From the NCBI RefSeq assembly GCF_004000985.1, contig NZ_BIMH01000005.1, forward strand, positions 1 to 64,000: a stretch of 64,000 nt of DNA, in the 5' to 3' direction. The notes beneath the pieces are model-generated. The model saw nothing but the letters and a program-made list of their open reading frames with translations, had not been told where the DNA came from and searched no databases. Both the position numbers and the translations under genes were made by a program. How positions within the stretch are numbered: position 1 is the first letter of the stretch; every line of letters starts with the position of its first letter. The stretch is from Paenibacillus validus NBRC 15382. Its GTDB lineage: Bacteria; Bacillota; Bacilli; Paenibacillales; NBRC-103111. Below are positions 37,058-45,991 of this stretch, in pieces.

Positions 37058-37675
37058 ATGAACAAATCGATGTTAGGGTTGTGCATTGCGGTCGTAACGA
37101 TGCTGATCGCCAGCGGCTGCGAACGTTTATCCGTGCCTTGGATCGGTGCTGACGCCAAAGCCAGGCACGGGCATGAGACACAGCAGCCGGACGACAGTAC
37201 GGCCGTCATGGCGAAAGAAGCCAAGCCGGTCAGCATCAATATGATCGGCACGAAAGGAACAACGGTCGGCACGGCGACGCTGACCCAAACCGCCGAAGGC
37301 TTGCGGATTCGGCTGGAGGCCAGCGGATTAACCCCGGGCGAGCACGGGTTTCATGTCCATGAAACCGGCGCATGCGCCGCACCGGACTTCACGACGGCAG
37401 GCGGTCATTTCAATCCGGACGGTCACGCGCATGGGCTGGAAAGCTCATCAGGACCACATGCCGGCGATTTGCCGAACCTTGTGGCAGATCAGCAGGGCGT
37501 CGTGAAAGCGGAGGTGGTGGCCAAGTCGCTGACGCTGGAGAAGGATAAGCCGAACTCGGTATCCAAAGCGGGCGGTACGGCGCTGATCATTCATGAGAAA
37601 GCGGACGATAACAAAACGGGGCCTTCGGGCAATGCCGGCGCTCGCGTCGCCTGCGGGGTCATCTCGGCCGGATAA
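37058..37675 (+). CDS. Cu/Zn superoxide dismutase lipoprotein
   Basis: 205 residues. A signal peptide ends in lipobox IASGC near residue 21, so it is anchored outside the membrane. All ligands of Cu/Zn SOD seem present: HVH in GFHVHE, His of GGHFNP, His of HAHGLE, His and Asp of GPHAGDLPN, and His of IIHEKADD, plus the active-site arginine in ARVACGV and both disulfide cysteines. It should destroy superoxide at the cell surface. The related B. subtilis YojM lacks a full copper site, so this copy looks more active. AAGGAG lies before ATG 37058. Confidence 0.9.
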   Translation: MNKSMLGLCIAVVTMLIASGCERLSVPWIGADAKARHGHETQQPDDSTAVMAKEAKPVSINMIGTKGTTVGTATLTQTAEGLRIRLEASGLTPGEHGFHVHETGACAAPDFTTAGGHFNPDGHAHGLESSSGPHAGDLPNLVADQQGVVKAEVVAKSLTLEKDKPNSVSKAGGTALIIHEKADDNKTGPSGNAGARVACGVISAG

Positions 37676-37702
37676 GCCGCGCGTTCGGCACGCGTGACGA
37701 TG

Positions 37703-37739
37703 AACGCATTCGCTTCCAACGGAAGCGGATGCGTTTTTT
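37703..37739 (+). terminator. Rho-independent terminator
   Basis: AACGCATTCGCTTCC at 37703-37717 pairs with GGAAGCGGATGCGTT at 37721-37735 (one T-G pair), followed by TTTT. Confidence 0.85.
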
Positions 37740-37866
37740 GGCATGCGGCGTGCCCAGAGGCACGCATCTCATTTCCACTAGAGACAACAGGCCGCTCTGT
37801 TGTATACTAAAATTCGGTCTTTTCTTATAGGTGGATTGGAATGGTAGAGGAAGGCGGGAACAACGC

Positions 37867-38961
37867 ATGAAATTTGACGTTGATTATATTTCATTTTTTG
37901 TCATTCAGGTGGATGGGGAAGACGGGCAGGGGGGCAAGCGGAGCAAGCATTTCATCACGATGGATGCCGAGGATTATGCCGTAAGCGAGCTGAGCGACTT
38001 TCTGGACGGCGAATTCGGGAAGACGGCCAAGCGGAAAGCGGAACGGCATCCGAAAGCCGAGCAGGTTCCGACCAAAATCGGGCGCTTTATCGTGGAACCG
38101 GGCTACGAGCTGGACAGCAACCCGAACTACAATTTATTCGCGAGATTGCGTATGGCCGAATCGATCGATGCGTTCATGGGCCATGCGGACGAGCTCGTGA
38201 CCACTTATATGGATGCGAGCGCAATACGGGGCGGCGCGATGTTCGTCGTGCGGGCGCGGTACAGCCAGCTGTTCGATGAGCCGTTTCTGTTCGTGTTCAA
38301 ATGCGACTTTGAGCAGAAAATCGCCCGCATTACGGACGAGCGCAGTTTGCTGAACCGGGTGGAAATGGCCATCAACGCCAAAAACATGAAGTCGATCATG
38401 TATCCGCATATGCCGGAGCCGGGCATGATGGACCACTGGGAGCTGAAAATTCACCAGTCTTCGCACGCGCGGTATTTCGAAGATTTTTTAAAGTTTGTCG
38501 AGTACGAGAAGTCCGTTCCCGAACTGATGAACGAGCAGGTGCTTGGCTTTGTGCAGCAGTATGTCGAGCAGGTGTACGAGGATAACGTTGAGGCAAAGGA
38601 ACGGGAAATGGAAGAAATGGAGCTGTGGGCCCACAGCGAGAAACGCGAGCTGCAGGAAAAATGGGAAGCGGCGCAAGTGATGGAGGCGACATCGATTATG
38701 GTGGAGCAAAAGCCGGATCTTGATATGAAAATCAAGCTTGGGCACATGTCCGTGCGCGCGCTGCTTGCCGACTACGGAGACCGGCTGCATATTGCGAAGC
38801 TGGGCGACCGGTATGTCGTGCTGCTGGAAGCCGAAGCGCTGCAGTTCGACCAGGGGATCTCTCCGGTCGAGCTGTTGCTGCCGGAATCATTGGAATCGCT
38901 GGTCCAGCGCCTGCGGCAAAAGGTAGAGGAGGAAGGCCGCGAAGCCGTCCTGCCATATTAA
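37867..38961 (+). CDS. DUF3900-type hypothetical protein
   Basis: 364 residues, soluble, with strongly charged segments. It starts KFDVDYISFFVIQVDGE, has a basic stretch KTAKRKAERHPKAEQVP near residue 56, and a glutamate/lysine-rich coiled coil (about 235-275). This fits what I know as DUF3900, a Bacillales family without assigned function; that match is from memory. ATG 37867 follows GAGGAAGG at a long distance; GTG 37831 would add 12 residues. It is a single gene with a bidirectional terminator behind it. Confidence 0.68.
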   Translation: MKFDVDYISFFVIQVDGEDGQGGKRSKHFITMDAEDYAVSELSDFLDGEFGKTAKRKAERHPKAEQVPTKIGRFIVEPGYELDSNPNYNLFARLRMAESIDAFMGHADELVTTYMDASAIRGGAMFVVRARYSQLFDEPFLFVFKCDFEQKIARITDERSLLNRVEMAINAKNMKSIMYPHMPEPGMMDHWELKIHQSSHARYFEDFLKFVEYEKSVPELMNEQVLGFVQQYVEQVYEDNVEAKEREMEEMELWAHSEKRELQEKWEAAQVMEATSIMVEQKPDLDMKIKLGHMSVRALLADYGDRLHIAKLGDRYVVLLEAEALQFDQGISPVELLLPESLESLVQRLRQKVEEEGREAVLPY

Positions 38962-38964
38962 ACC

Positions 38965-39007
38965 AACAAGGCTGTCTCCCTGCACCGGCAGGGGAGACAG
39001 CCTTGTT
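38965..39007. terminator. Bidirectional terminator
   Basis: AACAAGGCTGTCTCCC from 38965 pairs with GGGGAGACAGCCTTGTT ending at 39007. A on the left and T on the right serve the DUF3900 gene and the convergent VWA gene. Confidence 0.85.
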
Positions 39008-40741
39008 CTATTGGGGCGCAGCCCGGCCCGTACGCCGCGCCTTGAATACATCCAGCAGCAGGTCATGCTGCTGCTGCGTTTCCCAAGTCGCGGCGAAGCG
39101 CACTTGGTGCGACACGCCGGCGATGTCGTAGCGCTGCGCCAAATGCTGGCGCGCGCTGCCGACGATCAGCGTGTGCAGCCGCACCTGCTTCGCTTGTCCG
39201 AGCGACGCCAGCGCATCGCGCACCGGCGGAGAGACGGCGCCGACGCCGTCGGTCACCATGACGAAGTCGGCGTCATGGTAGCGCGGCTGCGAAGCGACGA
39301 TTTCGATGCCGCGGCGGATCGGCGCATCGAAGTGGGTGCCGCCGCCGAAGGCGAGCTGCGTCAACGCATAGAACGCCGCCCAGTTCGGCTTGTTCCAGTA
39401 GAGCGGATGCTCGAGCAGCTCGCCGCGGGCGCCGAAGATCATCAGCAGGAAGTCGCGCTTCTCGAGCATGGCGAACGCCGCGAACGTGGCGACGAACAGC
39501 TGCGCAACCCGAAGCTTGGCGCCGCGCATCGAGTGCGACGTGTCAAGCATGCAGATGACGGGACCTTTCTCGGGCTCCTCGGACTTACCGGCAATGTTGT
39601 AGCTGAGCAGCTTGCGCTCCAGCCATTTCACCATGAAATACGCCTCGTAATCCGGATCGGCCAGAAGGCTCGCTTCGGAAGGCAGCATGCGGGCGATGTC
39701 GCCGGATTGGCGCAAATCGTCGTAGCTTTCGGGGATACGGGGGGCATGCACCTTTTTCCGGACGGCTTTGAACTGCTGCACCTGACGGCCCACCTCCTGC
39801 ATGAACGCAACCAGGTCGGGATACCGCTTCAGCTTCTCGATCCATTCCAGAAAACGGGCATACGGCTGCCGCTGCAGCCGTCCCAGATCGCTCCCCCAGC
39901 GGCGGTTCGCCACACGCTGGCTGGCCTGGAGCAAGTCCGCAAGCGCCAGCGTCTCGGTCTGCTCGCTGCCGAGCGAGGCCCGAAGCGCTTCATTCAACCA
40001 CGAGCCGAGCTGCTCTTCAAGCTGCTTGAACGTTTCCTGCTCTTTCCTGCGCAGCCGCTCCAGCTGTTTCTCCGCGTGCTTCAGCTCCTGTTCGGCCTTG
40101 GCCAGCTTCGTACGCAGCTTGTCCCGGCGCAGGAAATCGGTGCGCATCTCCTCCTGCAGCGAGCGGACGCGGCTGGCAAGCGCCTCGATCTCCGAGGCGA
40201 CGAGAGGCCTGGCGTCGAGGGCGGCCTGCTTGTCCTCGACGTTCCGCTTGCCCTGCTGGAGCGTATACCCGACCAGGCGCAGCTTCTCGATCTGCTTCTC
40301 CGACAGCTGCTCCTGCACCTGCTGCGAGGGCTCCTGGCCCTGCTGCTTGTTTTTCTCGCTCAGGCCGATCGTCCGCAGCTGCTGCTCCTCCTGTAGGCGG
40401 CGCTTCACCTCGTCTTCGAAAGAGGAGGTGAGCCACATGAGCGCTTTGAGCGACGTTTTGAACGCCGCGTTCACTTCCCCGGTGGTGAGCGGATGAAGGG
40501 AGCGGTAGAAGTGCTGCTTGCGCAGCTCCCGGACGAGCCAGCGGTGGAAAGGCGTCGCCTCCGCATGCGCATCCTCGGCAGGGCGGGCCAGATAGAAGCA
40601 CATGTAAAAGTCGGCGAACAATTCGATCGAGAACCAGGCGGTGCGCTTCTCCGCCTCCCGGATCCATTCTTGCGCGGTGCGGGAGGAGGTGACGTAACCG
40701 TCAAACACATAGCGGTCTATCCGGGTGGAACGAATGATCAT
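39008..40741 (-). CDS. VWA-domain protein, ViaA/CoxE-like
   Basis: 577 residues. The N-terminal part (1-130) is alpha-helical, a long Gln/Glu/Lys/Arg coiled coil spans about 135-240, and a C-terminal von Willebrand A domain starts near 395. Its MIDAS metal site is complete: DTSHS at 400-404, Thr469 in GGGTHFD and Asp498 in VTDGVG. Like ViaA, it pairs with a MoxR-type AAA+ ATPase encoded directly upstream (20-base gap). In enterobacteria, ViaA and RavA act on respiratory complexes and membrane lipids; here the role is inferred only. GAGGAG lies 5 bases before ATG 40741. Confidence 0.82.
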   Translation of the reverse strand: MIIRSTRIDRYVFDGYVTSSRTAQEWIREAEKRTAWFSIELFADFYMCFYLARPAEDAHAEATPFHRWLVRELRKQHFYRSLHPLTTGEVNAAFKTSLKALMWLTSSFEDEVKRRLQEEQQLRTIGLSEKNKQQGQEPSQQVQEQLSEKQIEKLRLVGYTLQQGKRNVEDKQAALDARPLVASEIEALASRVRSLQEEMRTDFLRRDKLRTKLAKAEQELKHAEKQLERLRRKEQETFKQLEEQLGSWLNEALRASLGSEQTETLALADLLQASQRVANRRWGSDLGRLQRQPYARFLEWIEKLKRYPDLVAFMQEVGRQVQQFKAVRKKVHAPRIPESYDDLRQSGDIARMLPSEASLLADPDYEAYFMVKWLERKLLSYNIAGKSEEPEKGPVICMLDTSHSMRGAKLRVAQLFVATFAAFAMLEKRDFLLMIFGARGELLEHPLYWNKPNWAAFYALTQLAFGGGTHFDAPIRRGIEIVASQPRYHDADFVMVTDGVGAVSPPVRDALASLGQAKQVRLHTLIVGSARQHLAQRYDIAGVSHQVRFAATWETQQQHDLLLDVFKARRTGRAAPQ

Positions 40742-40761
40742 AACGTCTCCTCACAGGTCTC

Positions 40762-42063
40762 CTAGAGCGTGTAGTCGTAATCGATGCCGGGCAGCTCCCG
40801 ATCGAACAAGGTGCGGTAGAGCCCCTGCATCGTTTGCAGCGTCCGTTCGCCCTGGATGCGCAGATGCGTGTACTTGACCGCATATTGCGCGGTTTGCAGG
40901 ACGAGGAAGTTCCGGTTGCGAATGTAACCCGGCAAATCCTTCTCGCGCTGCAGCCACTGGATCAGCTTGCCCTGCAGCTCGCGAGCCGTTTCCTCCAGCT
41001 CGTGCTTGCATTCCTCGAGATTCGCTTTCGCTTTGGCTTGATCCTCCTGGCTGAGCCGGGCGCCGATTTCCTTCTTGAATTGAAACGCATGCAGCTCTTC
41101 TTCCTTCGAGAGCCAATGCTTGGCGATCCGGTCGTAGCGCCGGAGCGGCAGCTCGCGTTCGGTTTCCGCTTTCAGGGCCTCTTGGAACGATTGCTGGAAC
41201 AGGTCGTGCAGCGTGCCGTAATCCTCCGGGTGATCCCACAGCATGTGCGGCGTATATACGGTATCCCATACCTGCACTGCGTCGCGCCCGTTCAAGGCGG
41301 CGGACGTTTTCCAGACGTGTCCGATTTTGCGCCAGCGGCGGTCCGAGAGTCTGAACGCCTTGTCCTCCATCGCCGTCTTGAGCTGATACAGCATATAGAT
41401 GATGGGTTCCGGAATCGATACGCGGTCCGCGGCGCTGCGGATCTTTTCAACCTGGCTCAGGGTGAGCAGCGACGGCAAAGGCTCGTTCGGCAGCTGGAAC
41501 ATCCGTTCGTAGCTGGACATTTGTTTTAAATATTCAACCTCATACCGCAATAGAAAACGGTCGTACAAAGCCGCAAGCTGCTCGTTCTCTTCCGGCAGCT
41601 CGTTGGAGGCGGCGATCAGGAAGAGCAGCGGTACCTGCTGTTTATCTTGTCCGTTGAAAAAGATACGCTCATTTAAAATCGACAGCAGCGCATTCAGGAT
41701 GGCGCTGTTCGCTTTGAAAATTTCGTCCAAAAAGGCAAAGTCGACCGCAGGCAAATACCCGTCCGTCTGACGTACATATTGGTCCTGCTTCAGCTGCTGC
41801 AGCGATACCGGTCCGAACATTTCGTCCGGCGTTGTGAAGCGGGTGAGCAAGTAGTCAAACCAGCGCCCGCCGCCGAACACTTGCGCCACGGCGCGGGCCA
41901 GCTGCGATTTGGCCGTACCGGGAGGCCCGACCAGCAAGGCGTTCTCTCCGGCCATCAAACCAAGCAGCAGCAGGCGAATCAGTTCCTCCCGTTCAAGAAA
42001 ACGGGCTTCAAGCGCTTCGATCGCTTGTTCGAGCTTTTGCTGAATTACCGTTATTTCATTCAT
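40762..42063 (-). CDS. MoxR-family AAA+ ATPase, RavA-like
   Basis: 433 residues. Walker A GPPGTAKS at 46-53, FDYLLTRFTTPDEMFGP near 69, Walker B FAFLDEIFKAN near 109, sensor 1 IAASNELPEEN near 150, and arginine-finger region ALYDRFLLRYE near 162. The TRFTTPDEMFGP and ASNELPEE signatures match E. coli RavA. A Glu/Lys-rich helical tail (about 300-400) follows the AAA core. ATG 42063 is 8 bases after GAGGGAG; the frame stays open upstream without homology. It forms an operon with the VWA gene. Confidence 0.86.
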   Translation of the reverse strand: MNEITVIQQKLEQAIEALEARFLEREELIRLLLLGLMAGENALLVGPPGTAKSQLARAVAQVFGGGRWFDYLLTRFTTPDEMFGPVSLQQLKQDQYVRQTDGYLPAVDFAFLDEIFKANSAILNALLSILNERIFFNGQDKQQVPLLFLIAASNELPEENEQLAALYDRFLLRYEVEYLKQMSSYERMFQLPNEPLPSLLTLSQVEKIRSAADRVSIPEPIIYMLYQLKTAMEDKAFRLSDRRWRKIGHVWKTSAALNGRDAVQVWDTVYTPHMLWDHPEDYGTLHDLFQQSFQEALKAETERELPLRRYDRIAKHWLSKEEELHAFQFKKEIGARLSQEDQAKAKANLEECKHELEETARELQGKLIQWLQREKDLPGYIRNRNFLVLQTAQYAVKYTHLRIQGERTLQTMQGLYRTLFDRELPGIDYDYTL

Positions 42064-42390
42064 GGCACTAACTCCCTCGGCTAGGATCAGATCGAGATGT
42101 AACCAGCTTGTTATCTTGTAACATTGTAACAGACCCGAATCGAATTCTCTAATTGGCAGGCGGCCAAAGAGCCGGCCGCATAGACCGGGAGAGACCATTC
42201 GATGGAACAAAAAAGGGGGAAACGACGTGCGTAGAGGCATGCGCGAAAGCGCGGTTTCCGCCGTTTGATACAAAAACCGTTTCTTCTTCTTGCAAAAGCG
42301 ATTATAATAAGTAAAGCGGACCACTCGGGTGACCGTAAGACGGAAGACGTGTGCAATGCTTGGAGAAGCACACTTATGGAGGCTGAACAG
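42064..42390. other. Divergent intergenic region between the RavA-like gene and larE
   Basis: 327 bases. On the plus strand a perfect TATAAT lies at 42303-42308 with no convincing -35 box, and a hairpin (GTGTGC at 42349-42354 with GCACAC at 42368-42373) lies just before the larE ribosome site and could affect its translation. I see no gene here. Confidence 0.45.
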
Positions 42391-43272
42391 ATGAGCGTCA
42401 CCGATAACCAGATGAATCAGAAATACGAGAAGCTTAAAGATATACTGCGCGGCATGGGGAAAGTAGTCGTTGCCTTCTCCGGCGGCGTTGATAGCGCATT
42501 CCTGCTGAAAGCGGCCCTTGAGGAGCTTGGCAGCGACAATGTTCTTGCGATCACGGCCGATTCGGAGACGTATCCCGCCCGCGAGAAGGAAGAGGCTATT
42601 GTGCTCGCCAGATCGTTAGGCGCACCGCACGAAGTCATCCCGACCAGTGAGCTGAACATCCCCGGCTATGCCGAAAATCCGACCAACCGCTGCTATTTTT
42701 GCAAAAATTCGCTGTTCGATCACTTGATTCCGATCGCCGAAGCCAAAGGGTATCCGTACGTCGTCTTCGGCGCTATCGCCGACGATCTCGGCGAGCACCG
42801 TCCGGGTCTGCAAGCCGCGCATGAACGGGGCGTACGCGCGCCGCTGCTGGAGGCGGGCATCCTGAAGTCCGAAATCCGCCACATGTCGCGTCTCTTCGGA
42901 TTGAAGACGTGGGATAAGCCTTCGTTTGCTTGCTTGTCTTCGCGAATTCCATACGGCGAGCTGATCACGGCGGAGAAGCTGTCGATGATCGACCGTGCCG
43001 AGGATTTCATCATGCAGCTCGGGTTTCGGCAAGTGCGGGTGCGTCAACACGACAATTTGGCCCGCATCGAAGTGCCGGCTGCCGACCTGGCTGCCCTGCT
43101 GCCGATTGCCGAGACGGTGCACGCAAAGCTGCGGGAGATCGGATATGCGTACGTCACGCTCGATTTGAAGGGCTATCGTTCAGGCAGCTTGAATGAAGTG
43201 CTGCCGGCGGAGCAGCAAGCCGTCCAGGCTGCGGTTTCCGCCTCCGGGCAGAAAGGGAGGGTGCATATATGA
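42391..43272 (+). CDS. larE: LarE-type ATP-dependent sacrificial sulfur transferase
   Basis: 293 residues. The PP-loop VVAFSGGVDSAFLL near residue 26 adenylates the substrate, and NRCYFCKNSLFDHL near 100, DDLGEHRPGLQAA near 130 and KPSFACLSSRIPYG near 177 are LarE signatures; the last holds the cysteine thought to give up its sulfur. LarE builds the nickel-pincer nucleotide cofactor of lactate racemase, with LarB and LarC, none of which are in this window. ATG 42391 is 8 bases after GGAGG. It overlaps the next gene by ATGA. Confidence 0.88.
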   Translation: MSVTDNQMNQKYEKLKDILRGMGKVVVAFSGGVDSAFLLKAALEELGSDNVLAITADSETYPAREKEEAIVLARSLGAPHEVIPTSELNIPGYAENPTNRCYFCKNSLFDHLIPIAEAKGYPYVVFGAIADDLGEHRPGLQAAHERGVRAPLLEAGILKSEIRHMSRLFGLKTWDKPSFACLSSRIPYGELITAEKLSMIDRAEDFIMQLGFRQVRVRQHDNLARIEVPAADLAALLPIAETVHAKLREIGYAYVTLDLKGYRSGSLNEVLPAEQQAVQAAVSASGQKGRVHI

Positions 43273-44270
43273 AGTCGAACAAACCGAAGGTTTACATATC
43301 GAAGCCCGTTCCGCCGGAAGTTCTGGCCTATTTGCAAGAGCACTGCGAATGCCGGATGTGGGACGGACAAGGCACCGCCTCCCGTCAGCAGCTGCTTGCC
43401 GAATTAAGCGAAGTAGAAGGTTTGCTGATGACCGGCGTACCGATCAACGAGGAACTGCTTGATCGCGCGCCGAAGCTGCGCGCTGTCAGCACCATCTCGG
43501 TCGGCTATAACCATTTCGATATTGAGGCGATGAGAGCGCGCGGCGTGATCGGCACGCACACGCCTTATGTGCTGGACGATACGGTGGCTGACTTGGTGCT
43601 TGCGCTCATGCTGTCCGCGGCACGGCGCATTCCCGAGCTGGATGCGTTCGTGAAGCAGGGACGTTGGCAGCGCGGTCAGGGGCTGACCGACGAAGACTTC
43701 TTCGGGTTCGACGTGCATCATCGCACGCTCGGTCTCATCGGGATGGGCCGCATCGGGGACGCGATCGCGCAGCGGGCGGTGCACGGCTTCGGCATGCAGC
43801 TGCTCTATCATAACCGTTCGCGCAAGCCGGAAGCGGAAGAGCGGTTTCAAGCTGTTTATTGCGAGCTTGACGAGCTGCTGCGGCGCTCGGACTTCGTCGT
43901 CATGATGACGCCGCTGACCCCTGAGACGACCCGGATGATCCGCCGCGAGCATTTCGATTTGATGAAGCCGACGGCATTCTTCATCAACGCTTCACGCGGC
44001 CAGACCGTCGACGAAGCCGCGCTGTTCGATGCGCTTCAATCCGGCAGCATCCGCGGCGCCGGACTCGATGTGTTCGATCCGGAGCCTCCTCGGCCGGATC
44101 ATCCGTTCTTCACGCTGCCGAACGTCGTCACGCTGCCGCATATCGGTTCGGCGACGGCCGCCACCCGTCTCGATATGGCCATGCTCGCCGCACGCAATCT
44201 CGTGGCAGCGCTTCATGGCGAGCAACCGCCGAACATTGTACCGGAACTGCTCGAACGGATCGAGCGATAA
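43269..44270 (+). CDS. D-isomer-specific 2-hydroxyacid dehydrogenase
   Basis: 333 residues, close to glyoxylate/hydroxypyruvate reductase (GyaR). NAD(P)-binding GLIGMGRIGDAIA near residue 155, the active-site arginine in NASRGQTVDE near 240, glutamate in DVFDPEPP near 268 and histidine in LPHIGSAT near 288. It reduces a 2-oxoacid to a D-2-hydroxyacid. Translation is coupled to larE by a 4-base overlap, which suggests that both serve 2-hydroxyacid metabolism. Confidence 0.9.
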   Translation: MKSNKPKVYISKPVPPEVLAYLQEHCECRMWDGQGTASRQQLLAELSEVEGLLMTGVPINEELLDRAPKLRAVSTISVGYNHFDIEAMRARGVIGTHTPYVLDDTVADLVLALMLSAARRIPELDAFVKQGRWQRGQGLTDEDFFGFDVHHRTLGLIGMGRIGDAIAQRAVHGFGMQLLYHNRSRKPEAEERFQAVYCELDELLRRSDFVVMMTPLTPETTRMIRREHFDLMKPTAFFINASRGQTVDEAALFDALQSGSIRGAGLDVFDPEPPRPDHPFFTLPNVVTLPHIGSATAATRLDMAMLAARNLVAALHGEQPPNIVPELLERIER

Positions 44271-44274
44271 CCCC

Positions 44275-44314
44275 AAAGTCCGCTTTTCGCTTTAGAGCGA
44301 GGGCGGGCTTTTTT
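44275..44314 (+). terminator. Rho-independent terminator
   Basis: AAAGTCCGC at 44275-44283 pairs with GCGGGCTTT at 44303-44311 (one G-T pair) with an inner TCGCT/AGCGA stem, then TTT. Confidence 0.75.
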
Positions 44315-44382
44315 GACGCGCCGGGCTCCTTAAAAGTTGTCATCAGCGATGATGACGAAACCTCCTTTTCCTTCGATTGAAA

Positions 44383-44397
44383 TTGAAAGCGTTACAC
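44383..44397 (+). promoter_or_regulatory. cre-like CcpA site upstream of mtlA
   Basis: TTGAAAGCGTTACAC matches the catabolite-responsive-element consensus in the TGnAAnCG core and departs in the last two positions. It lies 70 bases before mtlA, where a CcpA site would shut the operon in the presence of glucose. Confidence 0.45.
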
Positions 44398-44466
44398 TTT
44401 ACGATTAGTTCATAACCCTTTGCGGAATAATGATCAGGCAAAGGAAAGAAGTGAGGAGGATACCTA

Positions 44467-45918
44467 ATGAGCGAGCACACCAAACAACAAGCTTCTCCCG
44501 GGGGGGTCCGGGTAGCGGTGCAGCGTTTCGGTCGTTTCTTGAGCGGAATGGTGATGCCGAATATGGGAGCTTTTATCGCATGGGGGTTAATTACCGCCTT
44601 GTTTATTCCAACCGGATGGTTTCCGAATGAATATTTAGCCAAACTTGTCGGGCCCATGATTACGTACTTGCTGCCGCTGTTAATCGGTTATACCGGCGGA
44701 ACGATGATTCACGGTACGCGCGGCGGCGTCATTGGCGCGGTGGCCACGATGGGCGTCGTCGTCGGAGCGGATATTCCGATGTTTATGGGCGCCATGATCG
44801 TCGGACCTGCGGCGGCTTGGGTTCTGAAGAAGTTCGATAAATCGATCGAAGGCAAAATCCGTTCAGGGTTTGAGATGCTGGTCAACAACTTCTCGGCGGG
44901 AATCATCGGCGCCGCGCTTGCGTTGGTCGCCTACACCGGCATCGGACCTGTTGTGCAGGCTATCAGTAAAACACTTGCCGCCGGGGTTGAATTCCTGATC
45001 AACAACGGGCTGCTTCCGCTGGCGAACGTCTTGATCGAGCCGGGTAAGATTCTGTTTCTCAACAATGCGATCAATCACGGCGTATTAGGTCCGATCGCCT
45101 TGGATCAAGCGGCTAAGACCGGTCAGTCGATCATTTTCATGCTGGAATCGAACCCTGGTCCGGGACTTGGCATTCTGCTGGCCTACTGGCTCGTCGGCCG
45201 CGGCTCGGCGAAACAATCGGCGCCGGGCGCCGCGATCATTCACTTCCTTGGCGGTATTCATGAAATTTACTTCCCGTACATTCTAATGAATCCGCGACTG
45301 ATCCTCGCCGCTATTGCCGGCGGTGTCGTAGGCAGCTATACGTTCTCGATCTTCGGTGCGGGACTTGTGGCGACGCCTTCTCCGGGCAGTATATTCGCTT
45401 ACCTTGCGATGGCTCCTAAGGGAGGATTGCTCCCGGTGCTCTGCGGGGTGGTGACGGCAACGGTCGCTTCGTTCCTCATCGCTTCGGCGCTCTTGAAGAC
45501 GAGCGGTAAGGAGCAGGATGGTGATCTTGAACAAGCAACCGAGCAAATGAAACAAATGAAAAATGCAGGCAAGGACGCAAATCCGGCTTCTGCGGCTCCC
45601 GCGGCGGCGGCAGGCACAACAACCGTTGTGAAAGCGAAGTCCGAAGTTCAGAAAATCGTCTTCGCCTGCGATGCCGGAATGGGCTCCAGCGCTATGGGTG
45701 CGTCGATCCTGCGGAAAAAAATAAATAAAGCCGGTATCCCGGTCACGGTAACCAATACGGCGATCAGCGAAATTCCGCAGGATGCGGATATCGTCATCAC
45801 CCACAAATCGTTGACGGAACGGGCCAAATTGGTCGCGCCCAAGGCGGAGCATATTTCGATCGACGACTTTCTGAAAAGCCCGGAATACGATTCATTGATT
45901 AACAGATTAGGTGAATAA
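44467..45918 (+). CDS. mtlA: PTS mannitol permease EIICB (MtlA)
   Basis: 483 residues. The EIIC membrane domain (about 1-340) has RFLSGMVMPNMGAFIAWG near residue 24, GGTMIHGTRGG near 78 and substrate motif GGIHEIYFPYILM near 262. An Ala/Lys linker leads to EIIB (about 395-483) with phosphocysteine in FACDAGMGSS. It imports mannitol as mannitol 1-phosphate. The EIIA domain is the separate mtlF product. GAGGAGGA lies before ATG 44467. Confidence 0.95.
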   Translation: MSEHTKQQASPGGVRVAVQRFGRFLSGMVMPNMGAFIAWGLITALFIPTGWFPNEYLAKLVGPMITYLLPLLIGYTGGTMIHGTRGGVIGAVATMGVVVGADIPMFMGAMIVGPAAAWVLKKFDKSIEGKIRSGFEMLVNNFSAGIIGAALALVAYTGIGPVVQAISKTLAAGVEFLINNGLLPLANVLIEPGKILFLNNAINHGVLGPIALDQAAKTGQSIIFMLESNPGPGLGILLAYWLVGRGSAKQSAPGAAIIHFLGGIHEIYFPYILMNPRLILAAIAGGVVGSYTFSIFGAGLVATPSPGSIFAYLAMAPKGGLLPVLCGVVTATVASFLIASALLKTSGKEQDGDLEQATEQMKQMKNAGKDANPASAAPAAAAGTTTVVKAKSEVQKIVFACDAGMGSSAMGASILRKKINKAGIPVTVTNTAISEIPQDADIVITHKSLTERAKLVAPKAEHISIDDFLKSPEYDSLINRLGE

Positions 45919-45991
45919 AGTTTAATTTGACGCTGGCGAAAAATTTCGTCGGCGTCAAGCCCATTTCTTGTAAGCAGGGATGATTCAGCCT

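Noticed and set aside
39011-40396. 461-codon antisense open frame over the VWA gene
   Set aside because: Composition (Arg/Leu/Gln repeats) is that of a coiled-coil gene read backwards; the minus strand has MIDAS motifs.
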